DNA from: Hoeflea_A sp965216535
GTDB lineage: Bacteria; Pseudomonadota; Alphaproteobacteria; Rhizobiales; Rhizobiaceae
Length of the DNA: 64,000 nt
Assembly: GCA_965216535.1 (NCBI GenBank)
Contig: OZ244175.1
Span: 7,688,001 to 7,752,000, forward strand
Direction: 5' to 3'
Shown here: one piece after another, positions 44,074 to 52,578 of the stretch
Layout of the letters: each line of letters begins with the position of its first letter
Position numbering within the stretch: position 1 is the stretch's first letter
The notes under the pieces: model-generated
The model's database searches: none
What the model was told of the DNA's origin: nothing
The model's input: the letters and a program-made list of their open reading frames with translations, nothing else
Program-made: the position numbers and the translations under genes

Positions 44074-44089
44074 TGTGGGTCCTTGCAGT

Positions 44090-45634
44090 TCAGGTTGGAG
44101 TGTCTGTCAGCAGTTGCTTGAGCTTGCCGCGCATGATCTTGCGGGTCGGCGTCAACGGCATGGCGTCGACGATCTGCAGCCGTTCCGGCCATTTGTACTT
44201 GGCGATCTGGCGCTCATCGAGCAGGGCCGTGACGTCCTCCAGGCTCAGCGCGGCACCGTCGTGCAACTGAACGCACAGGCAGGCGCGCTCGCCGAGCTCC
44301 GGATCGGGATAGGGCACGATGGCGCAGGCCTCGACGGCATCGAGCTCGAGAATGTCCGCCTCGACATCGACCGGATTGTATTTGACGCCGCCACGATTGA
44401 TCACCTCCTTGACCCGGCCGGTCAGGGTCAGGAAGCCGTCGGCATCGAGCACGGCCAGGTCGCCGGTGCGGAACCAGCCGTCATCGGTGAAGGCAGCATC
44501 GGTCTCCGCCTGATTGTTGAGATAGCCGGCAAAGACGGAAGGACCGCGCACCTGCAATTCGCCCTCGTCGCCGGCACCGAGGGCCTGGCCGTCGCCGTCG
44601 ACCGTACGCAGTTCCGTGGCCTCCGACGCACGGCCTGCCGTGTTGAGACGGGTCGGGCGCGGATCATCGGGACGGCCGAACGTGCCGGCCTGCAGCTCGC
44701 TCATGCCCCAAAGCTGAATCACCGCACCGCTGCCCATGAGGTCGTCGACCTGTTCGGCCAGAGAAGGCGGCACGGTGGAGCCTGAAAGACAGGTGAAACG
44801 GGTGGCGGCCATATGCTCGGGCTTGATCAGACCGGCGGCGCAGAATGGCGCGAAATGGGCCGGCGCAGCGAAGATGCCGTTGGGCTGCAACTCAGTCAGC
44901 GCCGGCAGGAACTGCTGCGGGTCGAAGGCCGGCATCAATGCCTGGGCTGCACCGCTCGCCAGGCAGAGATGCATGACGAAAAGGCCGTAAAGATGGGTGT
45001 AGGGCGCGACGGACAACATTGTCTCGTCGGGGCGGATGCCGACCTGCCCCGCCGAGCGTTTGGCGTTGCCGAGAAAGCCGCGATAGTTGTGCGGAACACC
45101 CTTCGGACTTGCCGTGGTGCCGGAGGTATAGAGCAGCAGAAACGGATCGTCCGGCGTCAACTCGGGCAGTTGCGGCTCGCCCACGAGATCGGAGAACGTC
45201 GTCGTGCCTTCGACCGGCGCACCGACCGCGATGACCGTCTCAAGCGCTGGCAGCGAGGTGCTCATGGCCTGCATTTCGGCGGCGGGAGACATGTCCTTGA
45301 ACGCCGAGAGGCCGACCGCCATGCGGGCGCCGCTGTGTTCCAGCAGGTGGCTCAGCTCCGCCTGTCGATAGGGCATGTGAAGCGTCTGGGCGATGCCGCC
45401 GCAGGCGGTCACGGCGAGGAAGGCGACGACAAAGGCATCGGTGTTGGGAAGTTGCAGGGCAACGACGTCTCCCTTGCGCAGACCCAGCGCCTGCAGACCG
45501 GCCGCCGCGTTGCTGACACGATCCGCCAGTGCGGTGTAGGTGAGCGGGCCGCCGGCGCCGACAATCGCCGGTGCGTCCGGCGTCGCTTCGGCATGCCGCC
45601 GCAACCAGTTCCACAATGTGTCGTCGTGTTGCAT
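44090..45634 (-). CDS. Aryl/acyl-CoA ligase (AMP-dependent)
   Basis: This 514-residue ANL-family ligase activates a carboxylic acid with ATP and CoA. The P-loop LLLYTSGTTASPKGVPHNY is near residue 165, the A5 motif IQLWGMSELQAG near 310, A7 GWFRTGDLAVLDADGFLTLTGR (about 395-415, shortened) and the catalytic Lys in TRKIMRGKLKQL near the end. The family is clear; the acid is not. Next to a salicylyl-CoA/2-aminobenzoyl-CoA hydroxylase-type flavoenzyme it most likely makes that aryl-CoA. GGGGAAGACG precedes the ATG at 45634. Confidence 0.9.
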   Translation of the reverse strand: MQHDDTLWNWLRRHAEATPDAPAIVGAGGPLTYTALADRVSNAAAGLQALGLRKGDVVALQLPNTDAFVVAFLAVTACGGIAQTLHMPYRQAELSHLLEHSGARMAVGLSAFKDMSPAAEMQAMSTSLPALETVIAVGAPVEGTTTFSDLVGEPQLPELTPDDPFLLLYTSGTTASPKGVPHNYRGFLGNAKRSAGQVGIRPDETMLSVAPYTHLYGLFVMHLCLASGAAQALMPAFDPQQFLPALTELQPNGIFAAPAHFAPFCAAGLIKPEHMAATRFTCLSGSTVPPSLAEQVDDLMGSGAVIQLWGMSELQAGTFGRPDDPRPTRLNTAGRASEATELRTVDGDGQALGAGDEGELQVRGPSVFAGYLNNQAETDAAFTDDGWFRTGDLAVLDADGFLTLTGRVKEVINRGGVKYNPVDVEADILELDAVEACAIVPYPDPELGERACLCVQLHDGAALSLEDVTALLDERQIAKYKWPERLQIVDAMPLTPTRKIMRGKLKQLLTDTPT

Positions 45635-45672
45635 CGTCTTCCCCAAGGCGTTCTTGTTGTTTGGTGGCCCAT

Positions 45673-46098
45673 TCAGGCAGTGCAGTAGGTCTCGATCCTC
45701 TCCCTGAGCTGTTGCGGAAACGGTTCCGATCGCGGCGGATCGACTTCGAAGTCACTGTGAACCAGCGTTGGTTCCGCCTGCAGCATGTCCTGCCCGTCCG
45801 GACGGCGGGCGGTCACCGACAGGGTCATGGAGGAACGGCCGAGTTTCTTGACCGAAAGAAACCAGTCGATGGCATCGCCGAGTTTGCCGGGTCGCAGAAA
45901 CTCGACGTTCATCTGTACCGTCGGCATGCTCTTGCGGTCGCGCTGGTGCAGGTCATCGAACGTGTAATCGAGAGGGCCGTTGAACCAGTCTTCGACAACG
46001 CCGTTGAGATGCTCCATCAGCCGTGGATAGAAGGCAATTCCCGCCGGATCACAATCGGCAAATCGCAGGGGACGTGTGACTGTGAAGACGTTGGCCAT
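45673..46098 (-). CDS. Hotdog-fold acyl-CoA thioesterase (4HBT type)
   Basis: This 141-residue protein has the 4-hydroxybenzoyl-CoA thioesterase pattern VTRPLRFADCDPAGIAFYPR at the N-terminus, where the Asp-Pro-Ala-Gly loop carries the active aspartate. It would release CoA from an aryl-CoA such as gentisyl-CoA. Its ATG lies four bases after the stop of the flavoenzyme gene, which supports acting on that product. Confidence 0.88.
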   Translation of the reverse strand: MANVFTVTRPLRFADCDPAGIAFYPRLMEHLNGVVEDWFNGPLDYTFDDLHQRDRKSMPTVQMNVEFLRPGKLGDAIDWFLSVKKLGRSSMTLSVTARRPDGQDMLQAEPTLVHSDFEVDPPRSEPFPQQLRERIETYCTA

Positions 46099-46102
46099 CG
46101 AC

Positions 46103-48469
46103 CTACTCGGCGGCCGCCTGTTGCGTGGGCTTGGCATGCCGTGTCGGTCGCGCCTTGCGCGCCATTTCCATCGACGCCTCGCGCACCTTGGCCTGTTCGC
46201 GATAGGCCTGGTCGCGGCCGCTGAGATATTGCGGCGGCCAGTGGCCGACCATCGCGCCGTAGTTGGCGGCGGCGCGGCGGGTGAAATAGGGATCCCACAG
46301 ATGCGGCCGGGCGAGCGCGACCAGATCGGCACGGCGCGTGTGCAGGATCGTGTTGACCTGTGCCGCTTCCGTGATGTTGCCGACGGCCATGGTGGCAATC
46401 TTCGGAACGTTGCGCACGGCTTCGGCAAACGGCGTCTGGAACATGCGGCCGTAGATCGGCTGCTGGTCGGGCACGGTCTGGCCGGCCGACACGTCGATGA
46501 GATCGCAGCCTGCTTCGTGAAATGCGTTGGCGATGGCGAACAGGTCTTCCTCGCTCAAGCCGCCTTCTTTCCAGTCGGTCGCCGACACGCGCACCGACAT
46601 CGGCTTTTCACGCGGCCAGACGTCACGCATGGCATTGAAGACTTCGAGCGGGAAACGCACCCGGTTCTCGGCCGAGCCGCCATATTCGTCGGTGCGCTGG
46701 TTGGTCAGCGGCGACAGGAAGGACGCGAGCAGGTAGCCGTGGGCGCAGTGCAGCTCCAGCATGTCGAAACCGGCGCGGGCGGCGCGTTCCGTGGCTTGGA
46801 CGAAATCCTCGCGGATGCGGTCCATTTCAGCCCGGTCGAGTTCGCGCGGCACCTGGCTGACACCGTCGAAATAGGGGATCGGCGAGGCCGACAGCAATGG
46901 CCAGTTCTTGTCCGGATCGGCGATCGGATAGTCGGCCTCCTCCCAGCCGAGCTGGGTTGAGCCCTTGCGACCGGAATGACCAAGCTGCATGCAGAATTTG
47001 GTCTCGGAATTGGCATGAACGAAATCGACGATGCGCTTCCATTGCGCCTCGTGCTCGTCGTTCCACAGGCCCGGACAGCCCAGTGTGATGCGGGCATCCG
47101 GAGACGGGCAGGACATCTCGGCATAGATCATGCCCATGCCGCCCAGCGCATGCGACGTGTAGTGGACGAAATGCCAGTCGGTGAGATTGCCGTCCTCGTC
47201 GGCCGAATACTGGGCCATCGGAGACATCACCACCCGGTTGGGGATCTCCAGCTCGCGCAGCTTGAAGGGCGTGAACATCGGCGTCGGCCGGGTCTTGCGC
47301 ACGTCGACGCCGGTTTCCCGATAGTAACGCTCATACCAGGCGGTATCGGCTTTTTCGACGAAGCTGGGGTCGCGGAGAATCAGATTGTCATAGGTGATCG
47401 ATTTCGCCCGGCACATGACGACCATGGCGAACTGCATCGGGTCCATGTCCCAGGAGCGGCCCATGTGTTCGAACCAGGCCAGCGACACGTCGGCATTGTG
47501 CTGAATGATCTGGCAGGGTGTGCGGCGTTCGTCGTCATAGGCCTTGAAGGCAGCCTCGACCGAGTGCTCGCCATGCTCCAGCACGGCATCGGACAGGGCG
47601 ATACCGCACTCCATCGCCAGCTTGGTGCCGGAGCCGATGGAAAAATGCGCCGAGGCCTTGGCGTCGCCGAGAATGACGATGTTTTCGTGATACCACTTCT
47701 CGCAGAAGATGCGCGGAAACTTGCGCCAGTTGGAGCGGTTCAGGAGCAACTCGTGGCCCTGCAGCTCGTCGGCGTAGATCTCCGCCAGCTTGTCGCGCGA
47801 GCCTTCCTCGTCGAATTCTTCGAAACCGTGACCCTGCCAGCAGGCCTCGTCCATCTCGAAGACCCAGGTCGAGGCATCGGCCTGGTACTGGTAGGTGTGC
47901 GCACAGATGATGCCGTGCTCGGTCATGCGGAAGAAATAGTTGAACTCGTCCATCGGACGGGTCGAGCCCATCCAGCAGAACCGGTTGGCCTTGTGCGTGA
48001 TCGATGGCTGAAAGTGTTCGGCAAAGTGGTCGCGGATGGCAGAGTTGATGCCGTCGGACGCGAGAATGATGTCGGAATCGGAAAACTGCTGCTGTATCTC
48101 CGGCGGATTGATGCGTGCCGAAAAATGCATCGGGATATCGAGTTCGCTACAGCGCTCCTGCAGAATCTTCAGCAGGGTGAAGCGAGACGTGCCGCAGAAA
48201 CCATTGCCGGCGCAGCGGATTTCCTCGCCCTTGAAGTGGATGGCGACGTCGTCCCAGTAGGCGAAATGATCGCGGATCTTTTCGTAGGTTTCGGGGTCGC
48301 GTGACAGGAACTCGTCGAGCGTGTCGTCGGAGAACACGACACCGAAGCCGAACGTATCGTCGGCGCGGTTTTGCTCATAGACCTCGATGTCCCAGTCGGG
48401 CCGCGCCTTCTTGGTCAGGATCGCGAAATAGAGACCGCCCGGGCCGCCGCCCACCACCGTGATCTTCAT
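46103..48469 (-). CDS. Bifunctional salicylyl-CoA 5-hydroxylase / 2-aminobenzoyl-CoA monooxygenase-reductase type flavoenzyme
   Basis: This 788-residue fusion has an N-terminal FAD monooxygenase (about 1-385; GGGPGGLYFAIL, NIVILGDAKASAHFSIGSG) and a C-terminal old-yellow-enzyme-type reductase (about 395-760; FTPFKLRELEIPNRVVMSPM, DMLELHCAHGYLLASFLSP). This layout is that of 2-aminobenzoyl-CoA monooxygenase/reductase and of salicylyl-CoA 5-hydroxylases. It would hydroxylate an aryl-CoA at C5, with or without ring reduction. GGGAGG precedes the ATG at 48469. It is first in the 11-gene operon, divergent from marR. Which aryl-CoA it uses is open. Confidence 0.9.
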   Translation of the reverse strand: MKITVVGGGPGGLYFAILTKKARPDWDIEVYEQNRADDTFGFGVVFSDDTLDEFLSRDPETYEKIRDHFAYWDDVAIHFKGEEIRCAGNGFCGTSRFTLLKILQERCSELDIPMHFSARINPPEIQQQFSDSDIILASDGINSAIRDHFAEHFQPSITHKANRFCWMGSTRPMDEFNYFFRMTEHGIICAHTYQYQADASTWVFEMDEACWQGHGFEEFDEEGSRDKLAEIYADELQGHELLLNRSNWRKFPRIFCEKWYHENIVILGDAKASAHFSIGSGTKLAMECGIALSDAVLEHGEHSVEAAFKAYDDERRTPCQIIQHNADVSLAWFEHMGRSWDMDPMQFAMVVMCRAKSITYDNLILRDPSFVEKADTAWYERYYRETGVDVRKTRPTPMFTPFKLRELEIPNRVVMSPMAQYSADEDGNLTDWHFVHYTSHALGGMGMIYAEMSCPSPDARITLGCPGLWNDEHEAQWKRIVDFVHANSETKFCMQLGHSGRKGSTQLGWEEADYPIADPDKNWPLLSASPIPYFDGVSQVPRELDRAEMDRIREDFVQATERAARAGFDMLELHCAHGYLLASFLSPLTNQRTDEYGGSAENRVRFPLEVFNAMRDVWPREKPMSVRVSATDWKEGGLSEEDLFAIANAFHEAGCDLIDVSAGQTVPDQQPIYGRMFQTPFAEAVRNVPKIATMAVGNITEAAQVNTILHTRRADLVALARPHLWDPYFTRRAAANYGAMVGHWPPQYLSGRDQAYREQAKVREASMEMARKARPTRHAKPTQQAAAE

Positions 48470-48489
48470 GCCAGCCTCCCAAGGCGTAA

Positions 48490-48535
48490 CGCTATTTAGT
48501 TTACATATAAATATTTCATATATAAGATAATTGCA
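48490..48535. promoter_or_regulatory. A/T-rich divergent promoter region with repeated CATATA
   Basis: This A/T-rich stretch, in otherwise GC-rich DNA, lies just before the flavoenzyme gene start. CATATA occurs at 48504-48509 and 48517-48522, 13 bases apart. It probably holds the promoter of the 11-gene operon and the MarR site, but I see no perfect dyad. Confidence 0.4.
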
Positions 48536-48642
48536 ACAGCTTTTTGACAGCCGCAGGAGGATCCCGTTTGACAGCGTCCTGAGAACGCAGCGGGGTGGCA
48601 TATCGATTGGCAGACCAGGGAGCGAGGTGGTATTTCCCTGCC

Positions 48643-49134
48643 ATGGAACTTGACGAGACGATTGCCGCGGACAGCGGTTCGGTCGAAGACCTCTACAGCA
48701 AACGGCAACGGCGCGTGCTGCGACTTTGGCTGCGCCTGGTGCGCACCTCACGCCGCATCGAATCCGAGGTCGGCGCCAAGATGATGCACGCCTACGGCAC
48801 CCGTTTCGTGCGCTTCGACGTGCTTTCGCAGCTCTACCGGGCGCCCGAACGCCGCCTGTCGATCGGCGATCTTGGCGCCAGCCTGCTCGCTCCGTCCGGC
48901 AACATCTCCTCGCTGCTCGACCGCATGGAGGCCGACGGCCTAGTCAAGCGGGTCGCCGACCCGGCCGACCGCCGCCGCTTCATGATCCGGCTCACCGAGA
49001 AGGGTCTGTCCGCCTTCAACGACATGGCCCTCGCCAATGCCCACTGGGTCGCCACCGCCTTCGAGGCGATCGACGACGCAACACTCGACCGGCTGCATGA
49101 CGAGCTTGGGGCGATCGAGGCGATCCACGAGTGA
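48643..49134 (+). CDS. MarR family transcriptional regulator
   Basis: This 163-residue protein has a MarR winged helix at about 50-140 (LSIGDLGASLLAPSGNISSLLDRMEADGLVKRV and wing DPADRRRFMIRLTEKG, in parts). The arginine-rich N-terminus extends the dimerisation helix. It is divergent from the aromatic-CoA operon and is probably its aryl-CoA-responsive repressor, as for other MarR regulators of this type. The ATG at 48643 is the first that gives the full domain. Its stop overlaps the next gene as GTGA. Confidence 0.88.
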   Translation: MELDETIAADSGSVEDLYSKRQRRVLRLWLRLVRTSRRIESEVGAKMMHAYGTRFVRFDVLSQLYRAPERRLSIGDLGASLLAPSGNISSLLDRMEADGLVKRVADPADRRRFMIRLTEKGLSAFNDMALANAHWVATAFEAIDDATLDRLHDELGAIEAIHE

Positions 49135-49514
49135 GCGATATGTCGGCCGTAGAACCTGTTCCTTGCCCCTGTTGCGGCATGCCGAGCCTCGGTGAGCGGG
49201 CCGTCTATGAGATTTGCCCAGTGTGTTGGTGGGAAGATGACGGCCAAGACGACTCAACGGCGGATGAGGTGTGGGGCGGCCCCAATCATGGATACTCCCT
49301 GACGGAAGCGCGGAAAAACTTCCGGGACCACGGACATATGTATCGCAAAGGCGCCGGAATTGACGTCGTGGAAAGGCCGAGCGAGGCCCGGAGGGCGCTG
49401 TTGTCCTACGTCCGGGACGTGACCGCCGGAAAAAAGGAACTTGATGCGCAGGTCTTCGATGCGTTGGCGTTTGACCGAAAAGCCGCACGTCCTGCACCGC
49501 TGCCTCTGCCATGA
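49131..49514 (+). CDS. CPCC family cysteine-rich protein
   Basis: This 127-residue protein has the CPCC motif (Cys12, 14, 15) and a second pair Cys29, Cys32 in YEICPVCWWEDDGQDD, the signature of the Cys_rich_CPCC family and a likely zinc ribbon. The following GGPNHGYSLTEARKNFRDHG block is typical. The GTG at 49131 overlaps the marR stop by four bases; an ATG at 49140 is possible. Function is unknown in this family. The overlap with marR suggests coupled translation, which is unusual for these proteins. Confidence 0.85.
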   Translation: MSDMSAVEPVPCPCCGMPSLGERAVYEICPVCWWEDDGQDDSTADEVWGGPNHGYSLTEARKNFRDHGHMYRKGAGIDVVERPSEARRALLSYVRDVTAGKKELDAQVFDALAFDRKAARPAPLPLP

Positions 49515-49657
49515 TCGCGGGCTCGGATGCCGGTGATGAAGACGCGTCGGCGTTCGGCAAGGTCCGGAGCCGGTTTTCCCTTCGACCTCGCCATACGAAC
49601 CGCCGTAATCCAACCGACGTCAGATTCGGGACACCGGATTACCACCAACACCTCGCG

Positions 49658-50191
49658 CTATCCGGCCCTTCGCCCAAACCACATACGGCTGATCAAACGG
49701 TCGTGGCGCACGAACTGGTGGTAGGCCCACCCCACCACGTGCAGACCCACGAACAGCATTATCAGTATGGCGACGATCCCATGCACCGTACGGGCAGGAA
49801 TGTCAGCGAAACTGGCCGGTAAAGGCGCGTCGGATCCACCGAATGCGATCGCGAATAGATCCGCGGAATAAGCAATTCCCAGACCACTGGCCACCATCGC
49901 AAACACCAGCACATATAGTGCAATATGTGCGGCTTTCGCGCCGAAATTGAGCGTGGGATGTCCGGCATCTGCCTGGGGCGGCTTGCGCGTAAACAGACGG
50001 ATCGCAAGACGCGCCAACATCAGCAAGCCAATACAAATGCCCCAGATCATATGACCGGTGAGCGCCGTGGCTTTTTGCGGATCTGAGTTCTTCATATCCG
50101 CGAGCATCGGCCCACCGACGAACAGCGAAATGAAGATCATGATCGCGACAAGCCAATGAAGCGTTACAAGCAAAGGGTGGTATCTGTTCAT
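49658..50191 (-). CDS. Cytochrome b561 family protein
   Basis: This 177-residue inner-membrane protein has four hydrophobic helices and the haem-ligand histidines in VTLHWLVAI, LTGHMIWG, TVHGIVAI and VGLHVVGWAYH, as in CybB-type b561. It carries electrons to or from quinones in the membrane. GGGAGACGCGTG precedes the ATG at 50191. It is divergent from a LysR gene, with an 18-bp near-palindrome in the 144-base gap. Confidence 0.9.
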   Translation of the reverse strand: MNRYHPLLVTLHWLVAIMIFISLFVGGPMLADMKNSDPQKATALTGHMIWGICIGLLMLARLAIRLFTRKPPQADAGHPTLNFGAKAAHIALYVLVFAMVASGLGIAYSADLFAIAFGGSDAPLPASFADIPARTVHGIVAILIMLFVGLHVVGWAYHQFVRHDRLISRMWFGRRAG

Positions 50192-50305
50192 CACGCGTCT
50201 CCCATTGATGACGGCATGGGCGCAACGGTCTCGCCGTCTTCGACTTTCATCAACGCGGATTAGCAGTTAGCCATTCAGTCAAGAATATAACATAATGGAA
50301 CGAGC

Positions 50306-50323
50306 TGTTACGTATACATAACA
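50306..50323. promoter_or_regulatory. 18-bp near-perfect palindrome
   Basis: TGTTACGTATACATAACA reads the same on both strands apart from one mismatched pair. It lies 12 bases before the LysR start and 114 bases before the divergent b561 gene, and is a good operator candidate for the LysR protein. Confidence 0.55.
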
Positions 50324-50335
50324 CATGGCCATGAC

Positions 50336-51205
50336 ATGAGATCGTTCGATTGGGAGCTGCTGCCATACTTTCTTGCAGTCGCCCGCACAGGCAGCTTGCG
50401 CGCCGCGGCAAGCACCATTAATGCGAGCTATGGCACCGTAAACCGAAACATTCAGGCTCTGGAGGCCAGTTACGGTGTCCGACTGTTTCACCGGTCCAAG
50501 CGCGGGTTCACGCTCACGGAGTTCGGCGAGGTCTTGTTACCGGTTGTCGAAGATGCCGAACGGACTGTTCTGGCCGCTCGCAAAAAGGTTGAAGGGTTGG
50601 ACAGGAGCGAGACGGGTACAATCCGATTCTCGCTTTCTCCCACACTGGCCTATGACTTTGTCGCGCCAATCATTGGACGCTTTCACCAGAAATACCCCAA
50701 GATCGACATCGAATTGCGCCTGACGACCGAAGTTGAATCCATTACCAACGACGAAACCGACGTCTCCCTGCGAGCCGCGGATGAGGTCGTCGATGATGTC
50801 GTTGCACGAAAGCTCTTCAGACTGACTCTGGGCGTTTATGCGAGTAAGACCTACATTCAAAATGCAATCCCGAAAGCCGGTCTTCAGGGCGATGGGCTGA
50901 GTTGGATTGGATTTGCTGAGGATCACTGGCGCCCCCCGTCAATGTTCCGAATGGCACAGACCCGGCACAGGGTGAGTGATGGTTACATGCGTGCTTGCCT
51001 GTTGAACCAACATTGCGGCATGTCGCACATGCCGACCCTGTTCGAGAGAGCATTTCCGAACCTCCGCAGGGTGCCGGATACGGAATTGTCCAAGGGCCCC
51101 TGGCTGTGGATCTTGCTGCATTCGGATCATCAACGGACTGCGCGGGTTCGTAGATTTGTGGACTTTCTGGCAGAGGAACTGCTTGCCTTGAAACAGGCAT
51201 CGTAG
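50336..51205 (+). CDS. LysR family transcriptional regulator
   Basis: This 289-residue protein has the LysR winged helix (about 1-62; LPYFLAVARTGSLRAAASTINASYGTVNRNI) and an effector domain (about 90-289). The DWELLPYFLAVARTGS start is typical of the single-gene LysR subgroup close to AaeR/DsdC-like regulators of redox and aromatic genes. It is divergent from cytochrome b561, with a near-palindrome between. Codon use is somewhat less GC-rich than the neighbours. Confidence 0.88.
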   Translation: MRSFDWELLPYFLAVARTGSLRAAASTINASYGTVNRNIQALEASYGVRLFHRSKRGFTLTEFGEVLLPVVEDAERTVLAARKKVEGLDRSETGTIRFSLSPTLAYDFVAPIIGRFHQKYPKIDIELRLTTEVESITNDETDVSLRAADEVVDDVVARKLFRLTLGVYASKTYIQNAIPKAGLQGDGLSWIGFAEDHWRPPSMFRMAQTRHRVSDGYMRACLLNQHCGMSHMPTLFERAFPNLRRVPDTELSKGPWLWILLHSDHQRTARVRRFVDFLAEELLALKQAS

Positions 51206-51335
51206 TTGCCAATCGACATTCGACCCTTGCGTCCGCAGTAGCTGACCAAGGGAGGCACATGGCAAGCAGTTGGGTGTACGGCTGAGTTTGAAATAGCACT
51301 GGCAAATGTCGCGGTGCTTTGACCACATTCGTTGC

Positions 51336-51379
51336 CCTAGCGTCCGAGTGCGCAAGCGGACACTTCGGCTCGGGCTAGG
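51336..51379 (+). repeat. Long stem-loop after LysR gene
   Basis: CCTAGC (51336-51341) pairs with GCTAGG (51374-51379) and, past a two-base bulge, CCGAG (51344-51348) with CTCGG (51369-51373). It could be a factor-dependent terminator or part of a structured leader. Confidence 0.45.
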
Positions 51380-51434
51380 ACGTCGCAATCGATTATGCCG
51401 AGTTCGTTGACCGTTCAACCCGCAAAAATCATCA

Positions 51435-51471
51435 CCCTGCCTCGATCCAAGGCAGGGCTGCCTAATTTTTT
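51435..51471 (+). terminator. Rho-independent terminator
   Basis: CCCTGCCT (51435-51442) and AGGCAGGG (51450-51457) form a perfect 8-bp stem with a 7-base loop, followed a few bases later by TTTTTTG. It lies 50 bases before the binding-protein gene and can end the LysR transcript or attenuate a longer leader. Confidence 0.65.
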
Positions 51472-51520
51472 GTCTTGATCAAAAAATGTTCATGCGGTTC
51501 GATGGGGCGTGACCAAAACA

Positions 51521-52537
51521 ATGAGAATATCCATGATCAGATCCTTATTTGCCGCTGCCGCCGTGGTCGCGGCCCTTTCCACCGGCGCTCTCGCCCAGGA
51601 AAAAATCAATTTCGCCCTCGACTGGAAGTTCGAGGGTCCCTCCGCACCCTACTTCGTCGCTATCGACAAGGGCTATTTCGAAGGCGAAGGCCTTTCTGTG
51701 GAAGTTGCCGAAGGCAGAGGCTCGCTTGATGCCATTCCGAAAGTCGCGACCGGTGCGTTTCCGATCGGCTTTGCCGACATCAATTCGCTGATGCGTTTCC
51801 TCGACCAGAACCCGGGCGCGCCCGTAACAGCGGTGATGATGGTTTATGACAAGCCGCCCTTCGCGGTGGTCGGGCGCAAGTCGCTCGGCATCGAAACGCC
51901 GAAAGACCTCGAAGGCAAGGTGCTGGGCGCGCCGCCGCCGGACGGTGCCTGGGCGCAGTTTCCGATCTTCGCCGCCGAGAACGGACTGGACATGGACGCG
52001 ATCACCGTGGAGCCCGTCGGCTTTCCCACGCGCGAGCCGATGTTGGCCGAAGGAAAGGTCGCGGCTGTGACCGGCTTCTCCTTTTCCTCGACGTTGAACC
52101 TGAAGCGGCTTGGCATTCCGTTGGAAGACCAGAGCATTCTGCTGATGAGCGACCATGGCGTCTCGCTCTACGGCAATGCCATTGTTGTGAATACGGACTT
52201 CGCAAAGGAAAATCCGGAACTCGTTGCCGGTTTCATCAAGGCCGTGGGCATGGGCTGGAAAGACGCGGTCGCCGACCCGGCCGGCGCCATAGAAAGCCTT
52301 ATCAAGCGCAATCCGGCAGCTGACGCGGCGCTCGAAACCGAGCGTCTGCAAATGGCCATCGACGCCAATGTCCTGACCGACGCCGTCAAGGCAAACGGGA
52401 TGGGCCATATCGATGCGGACCGCATGGCAAAGGCCATCGAACAGACCAAATCGGTCTACGAGTTCCAGACGGATCCGGACCCGGCGCTCTATTTCGACGG
52501 CTCCTTCCTACCTGACGACAAGATCATGCTGCAATAA
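51521..52537 (+). CDS. NMT1/THI5-like ABC transporter substrate-binding protein
   Basis: This 338-residue periplasmic protein has a signal peptide (cleavage after ALA near residue 25) and an NMT1-type fold: NFALDWKFEGPSAPYFVAID near 32, GYFEGEGLSVE near 52 and GSLDAIPKVATGAFPIGFAD near 70. The family binds pyrimidine precursors, sulfonates, nitrate or related ligands; which one is not clear. ATG at 51521 is chosen, but GTG at 51509 and ATG at 51533 are possible. It is followed by the ATPase and permease genes of the same importer. Confidence 0.87.
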   Translation: MRISMIRSLFAAAAVVAALSTGALAQEKINFALDWKFEGPSAPYFVAIDKGYFEGEGLSVEVAEGRGSLDAIPKVATGAFPIGFADINSLMRFLDQNPGAPVTAVMMVYDKPPFAVVGRKSLGIETPKDLEGKVLGAPPPDGAWAQFPIFAAENGLDMDAITVEPVGFPTREPMLAEGKVAAVTGFSFSSTLNLKRLGIPLEDQSILLMSDHGVSLYGNAIVVNTDFAKENPELVAGFIKAVGMGWKDAVADPAGAIESLIKRNPAADAALETERLQMAIDANVLTDAVKANGMGHIDADRMAKAIEQTKSVYEFQTDPDPALYFDGSFLPDDKIMLQ

Positions 52538-52578
52538 GACAACGCCGCCCGCATCAGCGGGCGGCACCTCCTGCACGC

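Larger units (their letters stand above)
51206..51520. other. 315-base intergenic region with hairpins
   Basis: I see no gene here. The stretch holds a long hairpin (51336-51379), an intrinsic terminator (51435-51471) and the leader of the NMT1-type binding-protein gene. I looked for a TPP riboswitch, since the downstream gene is THI5-like, and did not find its conserved core. Confidence 0.6.

Noticed and set aside
46976..48304. Long open frame of 442 codons on the plus strand
   Set aside because: It is the antisense of the fused flavoenzyme gene, shows no family motif, and is explained by the high GC content.
51206..51520. TPP riboswitch before the THI5-like binding-protein gene
   Set aside because: The conserved CTGAGA and CTGGATAATGCCAGC-type core is not present.
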